The position numbers and the translations under genes are program-made. Of a stretch of 64,000 nt of DNA, positions 35,214-47,380 are shown piece after piece; position 1 is the first letter of the stretch, and each line of letters opens with the position of its first letter. The DNA lies in assembly GCA_002104985.1 (NCBI GenBank), contig MCGO01000174.1:16070-80069 (forward strand), written 5' to 3'. The DNA comes from Rhizoclosmatium globosum (lineage: Eukaryota; Chytridiomycota; Chytridiomycetes; Chytridiales; Chytriomycetaceae). The notes under the pieces were generated by a model that ran no database searches, was not told the DNA's origin, and saw only the letters and a program-made list of their open reading frames with translations.

Positions 35214-36731
35214 ATCCACGTCAGCTGTGTTGCGTCTGTCTGAAATGCGGATTTAGCAATCGAATCGGAAGGACCAGGTTTCTGACAAATCTGGTGTTTA
35301 TTTGGACTTTTTTTATAAGGAATTTTAGAGTTTTTGTGCTGGTTATGTACCCCCCTCTTTTTTTTCAACAGGTAGGGGAGGGTCTTAGACAACCTATTCT
35401 ACGGCACAATATACATTTTTGTTTGGTCACTTCCGGACACTTCCCATCGCTTCCCATTTTGCGTCCCATCTCTCGTCCCAACTAACGCAAAATACCCAAG
35501 TGCCACCAATGCCACCAAAGACAAAGTACAGAATGCAAAACCAGTGCACTTCAGATTGAAAGCCAAGAAAGCAGCCCATCAAAGGAAAGCGTGCAGGGTA
35601 TGCAACAGCCACTGCATACACAATCACTCCAACAATGAAATCTCGTATTGACTTAGGTAAACATATCAAAGCAATGTTTCTTTATGAATTAAACAAGCAG
35701 GAGTCAAAGAAGCTCTGATTTTGGTGGTCCAAAATCAGTGACAGGAAACAGAGTGCTCAAAGAACTCAGTAAAGTCATGTACCAGAAACAGATGAATGGC
35801 CTTAAATATTTCTGTGCATTAATTGGAGACTGGGAGAGCTACTTGAGATTGCTAGATGTCATGGTTGAGCCACTTTGTCAGTCAATGAGTGCTGATTAAA
35901 AGGAACGCCATTGGAGGATTTTGACAGAAATGTGGTGTTTGTGAATGGTAGTAGAGATGAAGATGAGGAGGAGGACCAGTGTTGTGTCAAGGAGTTGGAA
36001 TGATCCGAAGAATGTTGAGCAGTTTGGTTTGGCAGTGATAGTAATTCACAAAGCAAAGGGTGCATTGGAAAGGGCAAGTATGAGGAGAAGTGTGGTGAGT
36101 GTGTTAAGGCAGAGCAGTTGCAGCAAACAAGAAACTGATATGAAAATTATGGACTTCGTGGGTGAAATGTGAGTTTTTTACAGAGCTTTGAAATACCAGT
36201 TTTGTTTTGTGTCTATTGTTCAAATGTTCCATATAAATGAAATACAACAGTACTATTCTTACATCATTCTGCAGAGGAAAATATGCCATACAATGGGGTG
36301 CAGGTTCTCGGATATGGCAAGAATTCCATTAAGGTAATTAAGAACTGGGGTCAATTGGATGAATCTGTTAAAGTGTTAGCAACAACAATAGTCAAATGAA
36401 GAGAGTCAAATGAAGAGGAGACTTGAACATGATATTGATCATTGTTTCCTGTAGGTCTGGAATGTTGTAGTGGGCTAGATAAACAGTTGTCATTGGTCTA
36501 TCACCAAATTCTATTCTATAAATATTAAATTTCTAGACAACAGAAGAAGAATTTAGTCTTTCTCTTGTGCTCTACTTTGTGGATGGACCAAAAACTCAAC
36601 CAATTAAAGAGTTGAAGAAGAAAATGTTGCTGTCAAATTGTTAACAGAGCTTTTGATTTCTCCAGAAATATCAAAAAAGTTGGATCAGAAAATGAGGGCC
36701 CAAAAAATAAACACAATAATTGATGATTAAG

Positions 36732-37035
36732 TATGTACACACAAACCCTTCATTCTTCAATAATCTTAAGCACCAAACATAACATCGCGTTTGAAAGATT
36801 TGGTGTTGTGGACAGTGTTTTTTGGTCAACCTGCTGTTGAGGGTGCGAGGGGTGGATGGACGGGCCACTGGAGGACGTCGGAGGATGATCCAACTATGGC
36901 GGTCATGATGTACGGACCATTTTTGGGGGGAGCTCTGTAACTCAGTGGTTAGAGTGCCTGTCTTATATGGATTGCATCATCCGTATGCACGCAGGAGGCC
37001 GTGAGTTCAACCCTCACCTAGAGCACTGTTTTTTT
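36732..37035. repeat. Right terminal inverted repeat
   Basis: Inverted partner of the left repeat. It begins near ACACAAACCCTTCATTCTTC and ends GCACTGTTTTTTTT. It carries a 1-bp shorter tRNA acceptor arm than the left copy. The last protein-like frame inside the TIR is a chance frame. Confidence 0.85.
36932..37025 (+). tRNA. tRNA-Ile(UAU)-like, intron-containing (right TIR copy)
   Basis: Same structure as the left copy on the opposite strand, again pointing out of the element. The 5' acceptor strand reads GCTCTG (6 nt) before TAACTC, one T fewer than the left copy, so the acceptor stem is a base short. T-arm GTGAG-TTCAACC-CTCAC; the same 22-nt intron; discriminator A. It is followed by CTG and a run of eight T. 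The short acceptor stem makes this copy the more likely pseudo-tRNA. Confidence 0.65.
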
Positions 37036-37670
37036 TGACCTTCACTGACAATTCCCACTTTGTTCAACTTTTACACGTCTTCAACACAATTCAATCATTT
37101 TAATCTATGTTATTCACGTTACAATAGCTTGCACTACTCCTTGAGATTGCTGTTCGTGTGCCAACAATTCACACGATCCATCCGATTCCCACACATAACT
37201 GTAGCTACTTTTCTACTCACAATCACTTTTGGAGTTCGCATGAGAGTTCTTCATTTCAGCCACCAAAACACGAAGGGGAGAGATGAGCAATACATGATCT
37301 CCTTTTTTTCTTGCTTGCATTCTCCCCCTTTTCGCCGCCTCACCGCCTTTCAATGTCAGGAGAGACTGTGTATTCTGCCGTGGATATCGATGAATCCACA
37401 CGAAAGGGGACTTGGCAAACCCAAACGAGTATGCCGAGAAAGTGAGTGTCAATGTCCCTTATCGCAACAAACACCCAAGCACCTCCGGAAGCGCACAGAA
37501 CCGCATTCTAACGCATGATCAATATTTTCATCACCTAGGATGATGCTCTTTGGCGTCGGGGGTCCCGCAGGACAAGAAGCGATTTGGCTCCATCAATCGG
37601 GACATGTTCATGACCTCGCGAAGCACAGAGTCCAGCGCCATCTCGGAAATGTTTGCAAGACGTACGGCTG
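37036..37670. other. No supported feature
   Basis: Flank of the transposon. A plus-strand frame at 37060-37518 (152 residues) has no recognisable domain, no Kozak-like context and no intron pattern, and is not called. Confidence 0.4.
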
Positions 37671-37671
37671 A

Positions 37672-38900
37672 ATGGAAGGCCAACAAGAAGTGCATGACTA
37701 TTTTGTTGTTTGCGTTGTAATCTTTTCGCTTGCATTGGGACTTGGTCTGGGTCTCTCGCTCAGGAAAAACGCCGGTGCAACCGTGGAATCCTCGAATGGG
37801 GCTGCGGGAGTAGCTGGGGCTGTTGATCCTCTTCTGCGACACCGCTTCCGCCGAGCACAACCAAGAACGTTTTGAGCCCCGGACAAAATGGGACATTTTG
37901 GAACAAGACTGCCACAACGACTCGCGTTCAAGGAATCTTTGGAACTCTGTGAGCTTCACCCCCTATGTTGGGGCCAAGACCGCGGTTTCTGGCACCAAGA
38001 CCTCAACCACCGCTGCGCCAACTACAAACCGTGCTACTTCAGATGTCCGTACAAGTGCCACTTTGACGTAGTTCGTACAACATTCTGCATTGGTTGTTCC
38101 CACCACCACAAGTTCTGTTATACCCCCAACAACAAACCAGCGAAATCCCAACTACCACTGCATGGGTTTCCACCACCACACCAACTACGACTACTTCTTT
38201 GATGTTCCACAACATCTCAATGGGTTTGAGCCCCAGACCACGGCGCTGATACAACGGCCGCAACAATGGAATGATCCAAGGCCAACTATGATGTTGTGTG
38301 GACCACTCAAGCTCAATGGGGTGATTCCCAAGGCCACCTCAAGATGTGGCCGAAAACACAGCTGCAAGTAATAACGGAGGCAATTGGAGTGGCGGTGGTT
38401 GGTGGTTGGTGGTGGAGGTGGCAGTGGTAATGTTGGTTAGGCATTATCAGTCGCGATTCTTTCAAACAGTGCACTTTCAAACTTGTTGGCGTTAACCCAG
38501 GCAACTGTATGATTGGAATTACACCAAGGTTTGGGAACATCCTTGCAGGTCTCCGGTTGAGCTCGCCTTGTTATTGCGGTAATTTGGCATGGGAAAGTGG
38601 AAACTTTGAAGTCACAATTAGGCAAGGTTGTGGCGATGGTAGCTGCCCAGGTGGATGGAAGTACTTGTCATGGCTTATTCCAAATTGACGTTGGGAAGTC
38701 CAACTACCAGGCGGCGGCCAGTGCTTAGGACGTTCCAGACATTGCCGATGATCCCAAAACATTGTATTCAAACGTCCTGATACGAATTGGGCTGTGTCAG
38801 TGCTGTTGGTATTGGATTCAGCGTGTGCAGGCCAGCCTTGCAAGCAAAAATGGATAACCATCGGTGCATCTGTTGCAGAGATCAATGCTGCCTATTGAAG
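37672..38900 (+). pseudogene. Broken gene for a membrane-anchored Ser/Thr-linker protein, unrecognised
   Basis: Protein-like pieces lie in all three plus frames in collinear order. First is a cytoplasmic stub and a single helix (VCVVIFSLALGLGLGLSL) at about 37700-37765. Then comes a Thr-rich linker (STTAAPTTNRATSD, then TTTAWVSTTTPTTTTS) at about 38000-38200. A Cys/Trp-rich tail follows, with VVWTTQAQWGDSQGHL near 38290, GDGSCPGGWKYLSW near 38640 and SACAGQPCKQKWITIG near 38815. Each switch of frame needs a small indel. The layout suggests a type II membrane-anchored extracellular protein, perhaps a carbohydrate-active one. I do not recognise the domain. Confidence 0.4.
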
Positions 38901-39205
38901 TAACGGTAAACTCTATTTCAACCTGGTCGCGTGCAAAGATACAATTGTTACCAACAGCAATTTGGTGTTAATGTTGACTACAATCCCTCCCTTGTTGATA
39001 ATCAATTTTCTCTGTCCTTTCTTCTCTCTCTGTCTCTCTCTCTCTTCTACGCAAATGTTACCCCACAGTAGGCCTTAGTAGCCCCATTTGCCTTGCTTTT
39101 CTAAGTCAGTAATAAAGAAGAGTACTTTATAGTTATTTATTATTTACAATTTTCTTGCATTGAAAAAGTGGCCTTGCAGCTTCCCCCACTCGACGTGGAG
39201 GACAA

Positions 39206-42200
39206 GAGTCAAAGGCCCTAGGACACATGAGAAGAAGGAGCGCTTCTCTTCCAATTGGCTGTCCTCTGGTGGAGCGCGAGTTAGTCAAGTCCTTCGACGA
39301 GATCAAAACACCAAGGTACTACTTTTTGACAGGAATCGCGGTTGGTCTGACACGTCGAACGTCGCTCGTCCCAGGAAAAGGCGTTCGTTTGCGTTCCGTT
39401 GAAAAAGCTGCTCGTGCACTTTGTCGGCGCAGCAAGTCAAGTCGCGGCCGTCAAAGCCGATCCGGCGGGACACAAATTGGCCGGCATCTCTCGTTTGCAT
39501 CTATTCAAAGGGCGACCGCCCGCACAACTTCGGACACCGTCGCGCGCTTGCAGAATCTGTTGGCGCGAAGAAGCTCGACGAATCCCGCGATTAAAACTGT
39601 GGCGTGGCAAAACACTTTTCACCATCGGCGACTCGAACTAACTAACCGCTCCCTTTTAATGCCTCAGTGCTGCCATCTATTGCCTTCGTGTCATCACTGA
39701 AATGTCGGTGCAAAGGTGAAGTCTCTTGCATTTATGATGGAAAATGCTGACTCTGAACTTAGGTCCCAGTTACATGTTCCAAGAAACTGCCCAATTTTAT
39801 ACCTTGAAAGTACTGAAAGGAGCCAGGACTCAGAGTTGTGCTTTTGCAAGTTTTTGTCTCGTACTTGATACGATTTGTTAGATTGGTCTTAGACATTGAA
39901 AGTGCTCGTGGCCTTTTCTCGTTGCTTGAAGGTGTTGGAAAGGCAAGTAAATGATGCTCTGCAAAAGGGAACTCCTCAAATATTGGGAAACCTCGGCTTG
40001 GTCGATAAAGCTGCATTGATTTTCGTGCAGACGCTGCCAATGTGAGTGACTCCATCCATCCAGGTTAACACTCATGCTAAAACCTTCCTAATAGCTTCTT
40101 GAAAAACCTTGCACCGATACACCAGTATCACAAAACCAATCAAAATGAGGAATTCGATGCTCTTATTGCCCCAGCATGAAAGCATTAGTCCACAAATCAC
40201 AATGCCAGAAAAACGCCTCTCAAATTGTTTGTGTTACCTGCTATCCACATCGCAAATTCAGTTGAAGTCAGACATTCCTGTGGATCCAAAAAGCTCTGAT
40301 TCAAACCAACAATCTGCAAAGGAGGCGACTGGGAATTGGGAGGACGAAGGTGTAATTTATCTGTCGAAGAGATGCTCAACGTACTTTCAAGGTTATTTTT
40401 GTCAAGTCAACCACTCGAGATTGCACGCGTTTGGAATTATTCAGTTCTATGCCGAAGCTGTTTGAGGGAGCTTTGGGTTAAAAGCTTTGTTGAAACTAAC
40501 TACAGCCGAATTGTGAAACATTTTGACAATGTTGGTTGGCCCCCAAATTACTGCGACTGATGTGGACGGAATATATTCATCGAAGGCCTTTGGCACATAC
40601 TTGGTTTCCGAGATGTTGTGAAAATCTTTGTCCGATCAGGGCAAACTAATGGCGTTGAGGGAACGTGAAAGCTGGGTATGGTTGCGAAAATGGAGCAGTT
40701 TGTTTGGCCCAGAGTCTCCTTCTTCAAAAATGGGTCTGACCATTTATTTTTGGACGAAATCTCCGCCTTGTTGTTGACCTTGGCATCAAGGGGTACAGCC
40801 GTTGCTGATATTTTGGGGACTCATTATTCAATTTGCTCAACTTTCCAAACGCTTCCGGTAAATGCATCAGCATTCCTGCATGGAAAGTGTTCTGCAACAC
40901 TAGCACCAAAAGTCCCTGAATATTTACGTTGTAAACTTGCTGCCATTTTGCAGAAGGGATCTCTGGGACTTTGTGGCGACAAGGCAGACGTTTTGGATTC
41001 GACACGCAGGGCTACGGAAACGCCTTGTCCGCTGTTCTTTAGCACTGTAAAGTCACACCCTCTGATGGCCTCTTTTGCAGTCTTCTTGGCTGTCATTTTT
41101 CGGGAATCACCAACTCAGCTCATCAAGGCATTCCGCCATCAAACCAAAGACTTCAAAAGTTTCATTGCGTGCAGTCTTCAAATCGCTTTGGAGTTCTGGT
41201 GGCTGCCATTGGAGGACATTAGGTCAACTATCATGAGCGTTCACATGGTCACAACTGTTTGTTACTTGGAAGGCTTGTTTTCCCAAAACGCTTCCAAAGA
41301 GGATTTCAGAGTCCAGAAGTGGCCCTGTTGTTAAGTTTGGGTTAACCGTGATTCATGCTCTTGGGTCAATCAACACTTTCCCTCGCCTACAACACTCCTT
41401 TGTCACTATCGACATTGCGAAGCGTCTGGTGGTCTTGCTGAACAATGCTCTATCTTGTTCCACCTCCATTCGTGCCTCAAGTGCTGTTAATGCTACTCCA
41501 TCTGCCACATCTCTCTCCAACGAGAATTCAAGAACTCGAGCTGTCTGTGAGAAAGCGTATTTTTGACTGCTTCAACAGAGTAAAGCCAGTCTCGTCATTT
41601 GACACCAGCTTCGTTTGCTGCTCAAGACCTCAGCAGCCGTGTTTGCCCCTGACCATGAAGTCAACGCAGACAAAGCCCCAATCGATAAAACGAACGCGCC
41701 TTTGGACTTGACTATTCTAACTTCCCTGTTATGGAAAGAAATTGAGTTTTGTGGATCCCAAGAGAACCGTTCTGGAATTTCTGTTTGATGCTTCGTGACT
41801 TTGATGTTCAGAGGCTGGAACAGTTGTAAGTTTTCTAGTGTATCATAACCCAAAGTCTGACGTCAATTAGCTCGAATCTAGAGTCTTGGGAGCGTTGGAA
41901 AACGACCTATTTTCTTTGTTATTCAAGACAGCAGTTTAAGTAACCAACTTGTGTTGCCAATGCCAACTGCAGTTTCTGCTGTGGATTCTGCTATCCACTT
42001 ATTCGGGCTACTATTCCCTATTCAAACAGCCCTTCATCAAGAAGCCATTCTTGAACAGTTTGCTAAATCTGTGAAGTACACTGGGCCAAAAGTTTCACCT
42101 GGAAGAAAATTCGCTGTACAGCTGAATATTTTTATTGCTCTTATTTATGCCTTGAAATCGATAGTCGGCAAGAATGGGGCGTTGGCATCAGAGAAAGTTC

Positions 42201-45200
42201 AATGTGCCATTCGTGACCTCGTTTTGGTAAGTTTTTCCGTCCGTCTTTGTCTCTGAACTCATGATTTCCTAGGATTCTCTTGCATCGAGCAACCATCTTT
42301 TGAAGGCCCTTGCGAGTGAAATTCTCGGTCTGCTGGCCCGTGTTTGTGACTGCAAACACTTTGTGAATCAGCTTGTTCAAATTCTCGTTGATAAATTGTA
42401 AACAACCGAGAACCAGATTCTCGTGCGGGTGTTCGTTGGCCCTGGGTTGCATTCACAGCAATGCCGGAAGTATGGCAGTCGGAGCTCATTTGCAAACTAC
42501 AGTTGGCCTTCTTCACTCATTAGTCAGTGATCCTCATCCTCTGGTTCACACGTGGGCCTTGTATTCTCTCACGTTGACATTGAAAGTGCGTGTTAAGCTT
42601 TGGCCCTACGTGAGCTCCACCCTGTCAATTGTTATTAAACTTGCCATGTCGGACTCTCACGACTTCAGCTTCAGTGGCTCTTCCAATTTGATGGAAAATA
42701 ACTCGGCCGTTTGTTTGCTCTTTGGAAAAATCTTGTATGCTTTGATTGGAGTGTTGGGTCCTGAGTTGGCCGGATCTGCTCGTATTCGAGAACTCTGCTT
42801 CTCACTCTTTGAGGAATTCAAGAACGATACGATAGATATGTTGTCGCTGAAGCCATTCGCTGCATTCAACAGTTTATTATGTTGCACCCAAGCACGTGGA
42901 CATGCCTTCGTTGATTCCCTTTTTGCAAGACCAAATTTCCAACAAGGAAAGTGTTCAACTCATCAAAAAATCTGCAATTCAGTGTCTCTACCAACTTACA
43001 CAAAGAGATTCTGGACTGGTACTTGACGCCGCAACCAATATGCAACTTGAAGAGCAACTGTTTTCGTTGTTGATACAGAAGTAGATAACATGTTCGTGCC
43101 GAGTTACGGGATATCTTGAATAACCTCCTGAAGCACGTCGCCGTTGATAACCCCTCGCGATGGATTGACTCGTGCAAAAACATTTTGGCTAGAGGTGGCT
43201 CGAACTCACCGAACAAAGTGAGTGCTGGCGCTTCTGCAGCAAGAAACAACGAGGATGATGATCGTGATGACGATGGGGCTGCTATTGCTGAGCGTACCAC
43301 CAAAACCCAAAAACCTCATTGGACATTGCCAAAAAGAAGGCCATCGTTCTTTTACTCGCTGGAGAACGCAAAGTTTCTGTATTTCATGTATTCGTAGCTT
43401 GATCCGTATCATTTTGGAATCCGGAGTTGCCGAGCATTTGAATTTACTTTGGCTCGCCAGATTAAATCCGAAACACCTGATGATGCCGACTTATTGAGTT
43501 TCCGTCTTGCTGATCTGATCGCATCTCATTTAACTCGGCGACGATGCTGTCAAAGAGCTTCAAATACAAGGTCTCTACCTTCTTCAAGACATTATTCAAA
43601 AGTTTGCGTCTATTCCAGACCCAGACTTTGAAGCCACGCTCTTCTCGAACAATATCAGGCGCAAATTACTGCCGCGCTGACTCCTGCTTTCTCAGCGGAA
43701 TCCACGTCGGAACTCATGAGTCTTGCAACTGTTGTTGCAGGAACTTATATTGGTTCGGGTATCATAAAAGACTTCCACCCATCCGATCGTGTACTTCGTC
43801 TTCTCGGTGGGGCCTTGGACTCTTGTAAAGAAGGAGAATACAACTTCCTCCCTGGAATCTCTTTTAATGAAAAGGAGATGCTAAAACTCTCAGTATTGAC
43901 GTCGTGGGCCATACTGCAGTTGTCGTCTCTCAAATTTCAAGGCTCGAACAAAATTATTAAGGACAGATTGGAGTTGTTGAGCAAGCAGTGGGTTTCTTGC
44001 ATTGAAGGTGCGGCTGAGCAGAAGGTTGAAATTGACTTGTTATTACGGTTTAAGCAGCAGGCTGCTGTTCAACAGGAAGGAGTCTTGAATACTCGCAGTG
44101 AAATGTACACGGCGGCTGCAAGAGAGGTTCTCGCGCCATCGTATAATCGATGTTGGCCAACGATAATGCAGGCACTTTGTTCGTTACTCCAGAACAAAGA
44201 ATATCTTTTAACCCATGCTTTCAACAACTCTAAAGAGGAGCTGGAGAAGTTTGTTGTTGTGATGTTGAGTTTGAATGTTGAGTCTGTTGCCTCCTTTGGA
44301 TATGGGAAGGGTGCAGCCTCAACTGTTTCGGTGGCCTCTGAAACAACGACTGATTCAAAGGCAGCCGAACAAACTGAACAGGAAAAGCTAGATGTTTGCT
44401 TGAAATGCATCGGACATATCGTTTCTTCCAAGATTCTGAAATGGGACTTCTTCGCCAACAACGTGTTCGGAGACTTGATTCAAGTTTTCAGCCGGTTGAT
44501 TCAAATTGAGAATATGACAACCCAGGCACTCGTTATTGATGTGATTAAGAGTATTTTGGTTGCTTATCAGGATGACATTGTGACAGATGAAATGTGAGTG
44601 TGCTTTGTTGCGGTTCAAACTTAACAAGGCTCTCCAGTTACACTACCGCATTCAAACTGATTTTCAACGTCTTTGCATTCCATATTCCAAATATTTCAAA
44701 CAATCCGACAGCCATGAGTACGTTTCTTCATGGACTAATACCTAACAAGAGACTTAACTATTTTGTTTAGTCACTTCCTTCCGACCAGCAACTCCTGCGA
44801 TGGTTACCCTGTTCTACTCAGCTGTTGACATTCTCACATTTATGCTTAAAGCAAAAGCATTTGAAAAGAAGTCGAATGAATTGATCTTCCTTGTTCTCTT
44901 CATTTTCACTGGTATGTTAAACAAACTTTCCACCTACATTTGATTAATATTTATATGCACAGCCATCTTGGGCTCTGAGAAGTTCGCTGCGGACGTAGCC
45001 CCCAAAGTTCTTGCCTCACTGAAACCAGTTCTTGAAATTTGAATGAGAGACCAGAAATCGCTGCGCAAAGTAAAGAATTTTGTTCGCTGCTATATCAGGG
45101 CTCTTGGATACTTGCGAGAACTGGTACTTTTAATTTTATTGTCGTTCTTCAACCTCATTCCAAAAAATTTAGGATGGCGGTTGATCAATCTGTGGTCAAA

Positions 45201-45928
45201 AACTCACTTTTAGGAATCACTTTGATTGTCAGTGTTTCTCCTGACCTTGCTGCAAATGAAGCTCAACAAGACCGAATCGTCGCAGTCCTTTACGCTTTGT
45301 TTACTTCTCAAAACGAATTTGTAAGTTTCGACTTTATCACAAGATAGTCTAACATGAGGCTCTTCAGTTAACACGTATCGCCCTACAATGCTCCCGATCC
45401 CTCATTTCCCTTTCCATCAAGGAGCCAAGCAACGCCATCACTAAGTCGCTGGGGCAGACTTACACCCGCCTCCTCTTACCACTCCTCCACAACCTCCTTC
45501 TCACCTCTCTCCCTGCTCTTACTGCCGCGAACTTGCTCGACGACGTGGTGAAGCTACTCCTCCTCCCTTGTTTCTCTCCCGCTCCAGAAACTGTACAAAC
45601 AATGTCGGTTATTGTTTCGGTACTCGTTCAGGTTGCACAGCAGGTTGGAGTCAGTCAGGATGCGGCGGCGAGGGTAGTTGAACGTGTTGTATGGGGTAAT
45701 TTGGTGCAACTGGCAAGTCAGGTGCAGGGACGCTTTAGAGAAATGATGGCGTATTTACCTGCAGAGACTAGAGGAGCTCTAGAAGCAGGATTTAAGGTGG
45801 TATTAAGTGCAGGCGGTGCCGCAGCAGGAGGTGGTACTTCTGTTGGAGGTGTACAACAGGACGAGGCTGGGAGCGCGACCACCGCAGCGGCTCCCAAAAT
45901 TGCGTTGAAGTCTTTTGGAAGTGTGTGA
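39206..45928 (+). pseudogene. HEATR5/Laa1 homolog with many single-base frame breaks
   Basis: HEAT-repeat protein of the HEATR5/Laa1 family, which works with AP-1/clathrin traffic at the trans-Golgi and endosomes. Matching pieces run collinearly: GKTLFTIGDSN near 39605; AVDSAIHLFGLLFP near 41980; FAVQLNIFIALIYALKSIVG near 42115; CSLALGCIHSNAGSM near 42430; DMPSLIPFLQDQ near 42900; RLADLIASHL near 43505; then a long open frame 43716-44597 and normally spliced exons to the stop at 45928. Most breaks are single-base deletions, several inside short homopolymers (near 42397, 42432, 42883 and 45042). Introns still have clean GT-AG signals. Either a young pseudogene or an under-polished consensus; the 3' third is nearly intact. 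Confidence 0.75.
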
Positions 45929-46137
45929 AGATTAGTTAGTGAAAGTTAAGGCTTTGAATCAACCGTGTATGGTGTTCAGTTCGTTATTCTCTCTGATTTC
46001 GTTGAAATAAAGTTGATTTATTGAGTACGTCACATCTGGTTCTAGAAAGTTTAAACTGATAACCAAAAATATGAGAACGCGATGTTTTTGCTTGAGATCG
46101 AACTTAACTTCTTTTATTCACTTTCTAAATTATGACT

Positions 46138-47380
46138 AATGAAAAGGATAATTTTTGAATCAAGCCTGGGAATCAAACGTGCCCTCTTGGATGGTGTGGT
46201 TGAGTGGTCAATCCTTGTTGATTCTGCTGTTGTTGCATTTGCTGCAACTGAGCTTGCGTGTAATAGTGGTACTGGCCTTGGTTGTCGTAGAATCCTGGGT
46301 AGGTCACTGGTTGTTGAGGGCAGCTGAGGTTGGAGGATACGAAGTATTCTGAGCAGCTGCATATTGTGGAGCAACATATTGCACTTTTTGTCCAATAGCT
46401 GAAGTTGCCACTGCTGTTTGACCTTGTCTTGGGGGAGCAACATACTGTGGTGATCGTTGAACAGTCTCAGGCTTGCTCGCCTCTTTCTTTTCAAGAGCTT
46501 TCAATGCAACAGGAGCAGCTGAGTTGAAAGCACTGTTCTTGGAGACAGGTTTTGCATTCTCTTCGAAATTATGTGGCACAGAACCGTTGTAGTAATCAGC
46601 TGCAAGACTTTCACGCGCCGCTTTTTTCTTCTCAATCGATCTGCGACGCATGACGATGAATCCAACAGCACCAATTACGGCAAGTGCGACTGCAATGCCG
46701 ATTCCAATCAAAGCAGCACTGGGTCCTGATGAAGTACCATCCGAAGAACCTTGTGACTGTGACGGAATAACGGATCCAGCTGTAGTCTTGGCAGCAATTC
46801 CAGGAGTATTTGCTCCTCCACCTCCTGGCAATGGTACACCTGCAGTAGTAGAGCCGCCGGACGAGACAACGTTTCCATTTCCATCTGTGATTGGAACATC
46901 TGGAGTATTCGCACCACCACCTCCAGGCAAAGCAGCAGCAGTCGTAGATCTAACAAACCCAGACGGAAGCACGGGCGCAATTGCACCACCAGGAGCAACC
47001 CCTCCCCCACCTCCAACATTACCCGTTCCCGAAAGCTTCACAAGGTCGGAGACGGCACTGCCAGCGTTCATACCACAGAACAATTCGGTGGAAGGACAAA
47101 TGGAAGTCTGTGCGACAACAACATCCGAGACAAGGACACTTGGAGCTGGACCAGTACAGGACGCTGAGATGCACGTTTTGCCTGCAAGTACGGGGGCGGG
47201 GCAAGCTACGGTCTGGGAGATTGAGGTTGTAGTTTTGCAAAGAACTCCTGCAGAGTACTCGAACGAGGCAATGAGCGTGTTGTCGTTGGGACCAAGAGTG
47301 ATGAGCGACGCTTGATCAATGTACACCGTAGCAGTAATAGTGCCGGAAGTAGCCTGTGTCACTTTGACGGTGGAGGACAT
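46138..47380 (-). CDS. Single-pass surface protein with Gly/Pro linker, frame break near 3' end
   Basis: Start is taken at MSSTVKVTQATSG (47380), because the longer frame begins without ATG. An N-terminal Cys-containing domain (CKTTTSISQTVACP, CISASCTGPAP, CPSTELFCGM) precedes two copies of a linker with LPGGGGANTP. A single helix follows (IGIGIAVALAVIGAVGFIV), then a basic stop-transfer RRR and a cytoplasmic tail. The frame ends at 46304 (SAALNNQ). In the next frame the sequence continues convincingly (PVTYPGFYDNQGQYHYYTQA) into a Gln-rich tail ending near 46146, so a one-base indel near 46310 probably cuts off about 45 residues. No signal peptide is visible. Overall architecture resembles wall-stress sensors, without sequence proof. 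Confidence 0.6.

Larger units (their letters stand above)
32110..37035. mobile_element. DNA transposon, pogo/Tigger-like, with tRNA-bearing long TIRs
   Basis: A roughly 4.9-kb element bounded by inverted repeats of about 300 bp (32110-32408 and 36732-37035). The ends read AAAAACAGTGCTCTAGGTGA inwards from both sides. Inside is a decayed minus-strand DDE transposase with an N-terminal helix-turn-helix region. The rest (32.4-33.5 and 35.2-36.7 kb) holds only short unrecognised frames, for example 32746-32934 and 35945-36172 on the plus strand. No clear target-site duplication is seen; the left flank ends CTTCTCATG and the right continues TTTGACC. Class assignment rests on the transposase motifs. 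Fungal pogo/Fot1 elements usually have much shorter TIRs. Confidence 0.82.

Noticed and set aside
37060..37518. 152-residue plus-strand frame beside the transposon
   Set aside because: No domain, irregular composition, and it begins immediately after the TIR; unsupported.
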